A DNA stretch of 64,000 nucleotides from Sipunculus nudus (Eukaryota > Annelida > Sipuncula > Golfingiida > Sipunculidae), in the NCBI GenBank assembly GCA_026874595.1, contig CM049310.1, forward strand, positions 51,846,558-51,910,557, written 5' to 3'. The notes below the pieces were generated by a model. The model did not search any database and was not told the DNA's origin. It saw nothing but the letters and a program-made list of their open reading frames with translations. The translations under genes and the position numbers were made by a program. Shown here piece after piece: positions 60,753-64,000 of the stretch (its first letter is position 1; every line of letters begins with the position of its first letter).

Positions 60753-62025
60753 TTAAATACAAAATTTACAACGGGCATGTCCGCATCTGCCGTTGTAAAT
60801 TCTCGCTGCATCAGCCATGAACTGCCTGAACAAATCTTTTCCACTGTGTTTTTCCCGCCACATGAACACACTAAGGTACCCGGGTAAATGTTCTCCCTTC
60901 ACTCCGAACCTTGGCATAGTAACCCCCCTCTTTACCTTCTGCCAAGTCCCTTCAATACTATTGGTATGACATCCACTGTCAGGGTCCTTGAAATTGGCGC
61001 TGTGATTTACAGTTTCGTGGCAATATCCGTGAGCAGGCAAGCAGTCATAAGCTTTCCAGCAATCTGATTGTATTATTGATCCACGGGCTATATGTTTTTT
61101 TATCAAGGGAATCAAAGTCGCCGCGGATCTGTCTTGAACAGTGAACATGAACACTTTTTTCTTGTCAAACTTTTCCCTTCCACCAAACACCCAACCCCCT
61201 TTTACTTCATGACCCCGATTGTACTTTCTTTTCGCAAATTTAGACTCGTCTATTTCTACGTAAACTCCGTGCCCTCCTATCTGCTCACCTCTATCAGAGT
61301 CTCTCAGTAGTGTTTCTTCGCACACTTCTCTACAAAAGCTGCTCCAATCCACAGCCGTATTACTGCTGCAACCTGTCTCATATTTTATTTGAGACTGTGT
61401 ATTTCCCACACACCACAAGTATGTTATATCCATTATTTCTTCTAGTGTCAATTTTGATAGCGAAAACCAGCTCCCATGTCTTATACTGAGTTTCATATTG
61501 TGACTTTTAGGTTTCCTTTTCTGGCATCTCCACTGATACATGTCATGGTTATCCTTATCATTAACAATTACCAGTTTCATAGAACATTTACAAACGGGGC
61601 AGCTACGGCTGCGTGCCAACATACCCTGTTCCTGCAACCAAGCTATAGTTGCCTCTTTCGACACTAATATTTCTCTCACTAGTTTTGTATGTGTGATATG
61701 CGTTGGTCGGCCAATGGTATCTTCTTTTCTTCTTTGGTAGCTACCCTTACTCCAACAGCATTGACTTCCAGCATCTACAGTTACAACATCATCAGTGCAC
61801 GTGCCTGTCGACAATCACCGACACCTTACTGGAACCCCCTGCTGTACTCACGCTTTTCTTTGGGTCATCTTTCTTACGGAGTTTTAATCGTCTTCTTTTG
61901 GCCTCCATATCTACAGGTTTTCCATCACTTTCATGTTGTCTTTTAAGCATTGTACCGTATCCAGATATATTCACTATCATGTCATTAAACTTCTCTCTCA
62001 GACTATCAGGTCGTGCACTCTCCAT
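60753..62025 (-). CDS. Merlin/ISXO2-type DDE transposase, probably two exons
   Basis: The main frame (61745-60753) has an N-terminal zinc ribbon (CPVC...C), a DDE core with VEIDESKFAKRKYNRGHEVK, SDCWKAYDCL and NSIEGTWQKVK, and a Cys-rich end (CGHARCKFC). These are the signatures of the ISXO2-like (IS1595/IS1016) domain used by eukaryotic Merlin transposons. That frame has no useful ATG at its start. A second frame upstream begins at ATG 62025 (MESARPDSLREKF) and reaches a good donor, AAAGC|GTGAGT, at 61852. Removing 61851-61746 (106 nt, acceptor TAAG) joins both in phase to 388 residues. All catalytic residues are present, so it may be active or domesticated. No terminal inverted repeats were found, so the element's borders are unknown. 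Confidence 0.85.
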
Positions 62026-62512
62026 GTTCGGGTGCGTTTACTATGACGGACCTTAGCAACTGTCAACTCTATCATTCATTATGTAACAGTAACCAAAACG
62101 TCACATGACCATCAAATCGCCCAGTTAATCCCCTTGCAACCCCTAATGAATGTGTCACCTCCAACCTAATCCACACCTAACACCTCACTCTCAACACCAT
62201 TATGAGATTCTTTCATTATTAGTAATAACGATTATATTTAATCATTATTGTTAAAGCGAGTTACCTACATTTCAATTTTATCAATACCTACCCTTTTTTA
62301 TTCATTTCAAATCTAAATATCTGGTCATCGCGATGTCACCCGCGATTCTCACTAGTGAGTCCGCCCCTTCAATACCATTTAAAAATTGTACCTATAAAGC
62401 CCAATAGGGGTCGCTACCGTTTCTTATGACGTCACCATTTCCCGTGTGCTGTCACATGGGATTTCACTGACAATAGACTTAAATGCCCCAACTTTTCACG
62501 AACCTGCAACTT

Positions 62513-62583
62513 ACCTTCGTGGCACAGTTGGTTACGCAGACGGCTTCTGAGCGTGCGGTCGGTGGTTCGAGTCTCATCATGCC
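62513..62583 (+). repeat. tRNA-Arg(TCT)-like sequence, probably a SINE head or pseudogene
   Basis: A box TGGCACAGTTGG (62520-62531), B box GGTTCGAGTCT (62564-62574) and a 7-nt anticodon-like loop CTTCTGA (anticodon TCT) have correct spacing. The anticodon stem pairs at only three of five positions and the acceptor stem does not pair, so a working tRNA is unlikely. Confidence 0.4.
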
Positions 62584-63021
62584 TTCATATCATTGCATGT
62601 TGTTCACAATGTCATAATATGTCTAATAATTCACATGTCTCTCATTCATTCCAGATTACCAGTCTCGTATATACCATACGCTCGCATAACAGATCACAAG
62701 GAATTCAGAAATAACTTGCCGTAACGTTCTTTATTAATTGTTTGCCCCCCAAAAAACTGCACCCCAGTTTTTCTCTATCCCCATCAAATATATCGCCCTC
62801 TTTAGCTAGTTCTCTGAACCAAGGTGAAGCCCGCGTTCTATAGTCGCTCCATTATAAAACCCGGACCCTTAGATGGCTAAAACGCCGGAAACACCAGTGT
62901 TTTTTGGTACCTCTGATGATACACCATGATACACCCACTAAACTTCAAATTTAAAGCCCAAAAAACTGACATCACTCAAATATATATGCTTGGTCTTTTT
63001 ACCGAGCGCTAGCGCTTGGTA

Positions 63022-63265
63022 GGACTTTTTACCGAGTGCTACCCTGGATTCACATGTCCCAGGCATTGCTCTGACCCGCTCTCACCAAATTGCTCTCACC
63101 AAACCGTGTAACAACTTTTGCATAAATTTCTTTGAAAGACGGTAATATACATATATATAAATATGTATGTATATAAAGTTATTTAATATTATGATATACA
63201 TACATATAAATTGGAGATACATATATTCATATATCAGTATACAATATATATATTATCTAATATTA

Positions 63266-63324
<59 letters not shown>

Positions 63325-63846
63325 CGAAAGAGACCGAGAAAAGATAAAGAAAGTGAAAAAGAAAGAGAGAGCTATACTATATAATATTTATCCGATATAT
63401 AAAAGAGAGAGAGAGAAAATGAAAGAAAGGGAGATAGAGAGAAAGAAAGAATGAGAGACAGAGAGAGAAGAACCTGGATCAGAGGGAAAAGTAACAAAGA
63501 CCTATACTTTATATAATATTTATTCGATATAGCCTATATAGGAGAGAGAGAAAGAAAAAAAGATAAAAAAGGGAGATAAAAAAGGGAGACAGAAAGAAAG
63601 AGAAGAAAAGTAAAAAAAAAAAAAAGAGAGAGAGAGAGAATCAGTGGATAAGATAACATATATAAGCCTGTATTTATTCATTGTAGCGCTCGGTAGTACC
63701 AAGACGTTTGAATTAAGTATGTAAGAACACTATACCCGTTGTAAGAGCAGGGTAGCGCTCGGTAAAAAGTCCCTAGCGCTCGGTAGCCTCACGTGGGTCA
63801 TAGCAATGCCTGGAGTGAATCCAGGGTAGCGCTCGGTGAAAAGTCC
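63022..63846. repeat. foldback repeat with arms of about 55 bp
   Basis: The left arm 63022-63077 (GGACTTTTTACCGAG...) and the right arm 63795-63846 are inverted copies with a few changes. The submotif AGCGCTCGGTA(AAAAGTCC) recurs near both arms in both orientations (63003, 63031, 63683, 63748, 63774 and 63828). The centre is filled by TA- and GA-rich microsatellites. It is a probable non-autonomous DNA element with repeated subterminal motifs. Confidence 0.65.
63266..63660. repeat. TA- and GA-rich microsatellite block
   Basis: A (TA)n run (63266-63309) is followed by about 340 bp of strongly purine-rich GAGA/GAAA sequence with one internal repeat of the TTATATAATATTTAT type. Frames read through it are low-complexity only. 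A second (TA)n is at about 63853-63890. Confidence 0.9.
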
Positions 63847-63866
63847 GACCCAAATATATATATGTA

Positions 63867-63897
<31 letters not shown>

Positions 63898-64000
63898 TGT
63901 GTGCAGTCAAAATGCATTTAACCATACCATTTTAGACCCAGTTGTGGCTTGTTATAAAAACAGAGCCACAGGTCCCTACCTTCATTTATCTAGTGGACAG

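Noticed and set aside
61703-62056. 117-codon plus-strand ORF and its overlapping neighbours
   Set aside because: Antisense shadows of the Merlin-type transposase exons.
62513-62583. Functional tRNA-Arg gene
   Set aside because: A and B boxes are fine but the acceptor stem does not pair and the anticodon stem is only partly paired; kept as a tRNA-like repeat.

Overview
The window is AT-rich eukaryotic genomic DNA with spliced genes, long repeat-filled introns, (TA)n microsatellites, tRNA-derived SINE-like sequences, Helitron-like elements with tandem cores, a Ty3/Gypsy retrotransposon and a Merlin/ISXO2-type transposase gene. This mixture, above all tandem-core Helitron-like repeats, fits a marine invertebrate and most likely a bivalve mollusc. 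That assignment is inference, not a search result.

Layout. 1-6.3 kb: one coding exon (minus strand) of an unidentified gene running off the left edge, then repeats and a cluster of CRE motifs. 6268-13556: a complete, very young Ty3/Gypsy LTR element. It has 373-bp LTRs with one visible difference, a TATA target duplication, a gag with an RRM-like N-terminus and a textbook -1 frameshift signal between gag and pol. It is broken in the reverse transcriptase and has a changed catalytic residue in the integrase. 15.7-29.6 kb, plus strand: a mitoguardin (MIGA/FAM73) gene, 12 coding exons joined in frame to a 521-residue protein, its introns hosting at least five different non-autonomous elements. 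29.6-46.6 kb: a probable long 3' UTR, then intergenic repeats and a possible small two-exon gene at 40.8-41.4 kb. 46.6-59.0 kb, minus strand: a TTLL11-type tubulin polyglutamylase gene, 7 coding exons, 659 residues, convergent with MIGA. 59-64 kb: the TTLL11 promoter, a tandem kappaB/TATA arrangement, a Merlin-type transposase (minus), a tRNA-like sequence and a large foldback repeat with GA- and TA-rich filling.

The two host genes have no evident functional link: MIGA works at mitochondria-ER contacts and TTLL11 modifies tubulin. The most notable observations are the gag-pol frameshift signal, the young but already disabled retroelement, two Helitron-like copies in opposite orientation with exact A^T insertion sites, a possible in-frame 57-nt cassette exon in MIGA, and the unrecognised two-exon reading frame at 40.8 kb. 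Nothing here is a CRISPR array or a bacterial-type operon.
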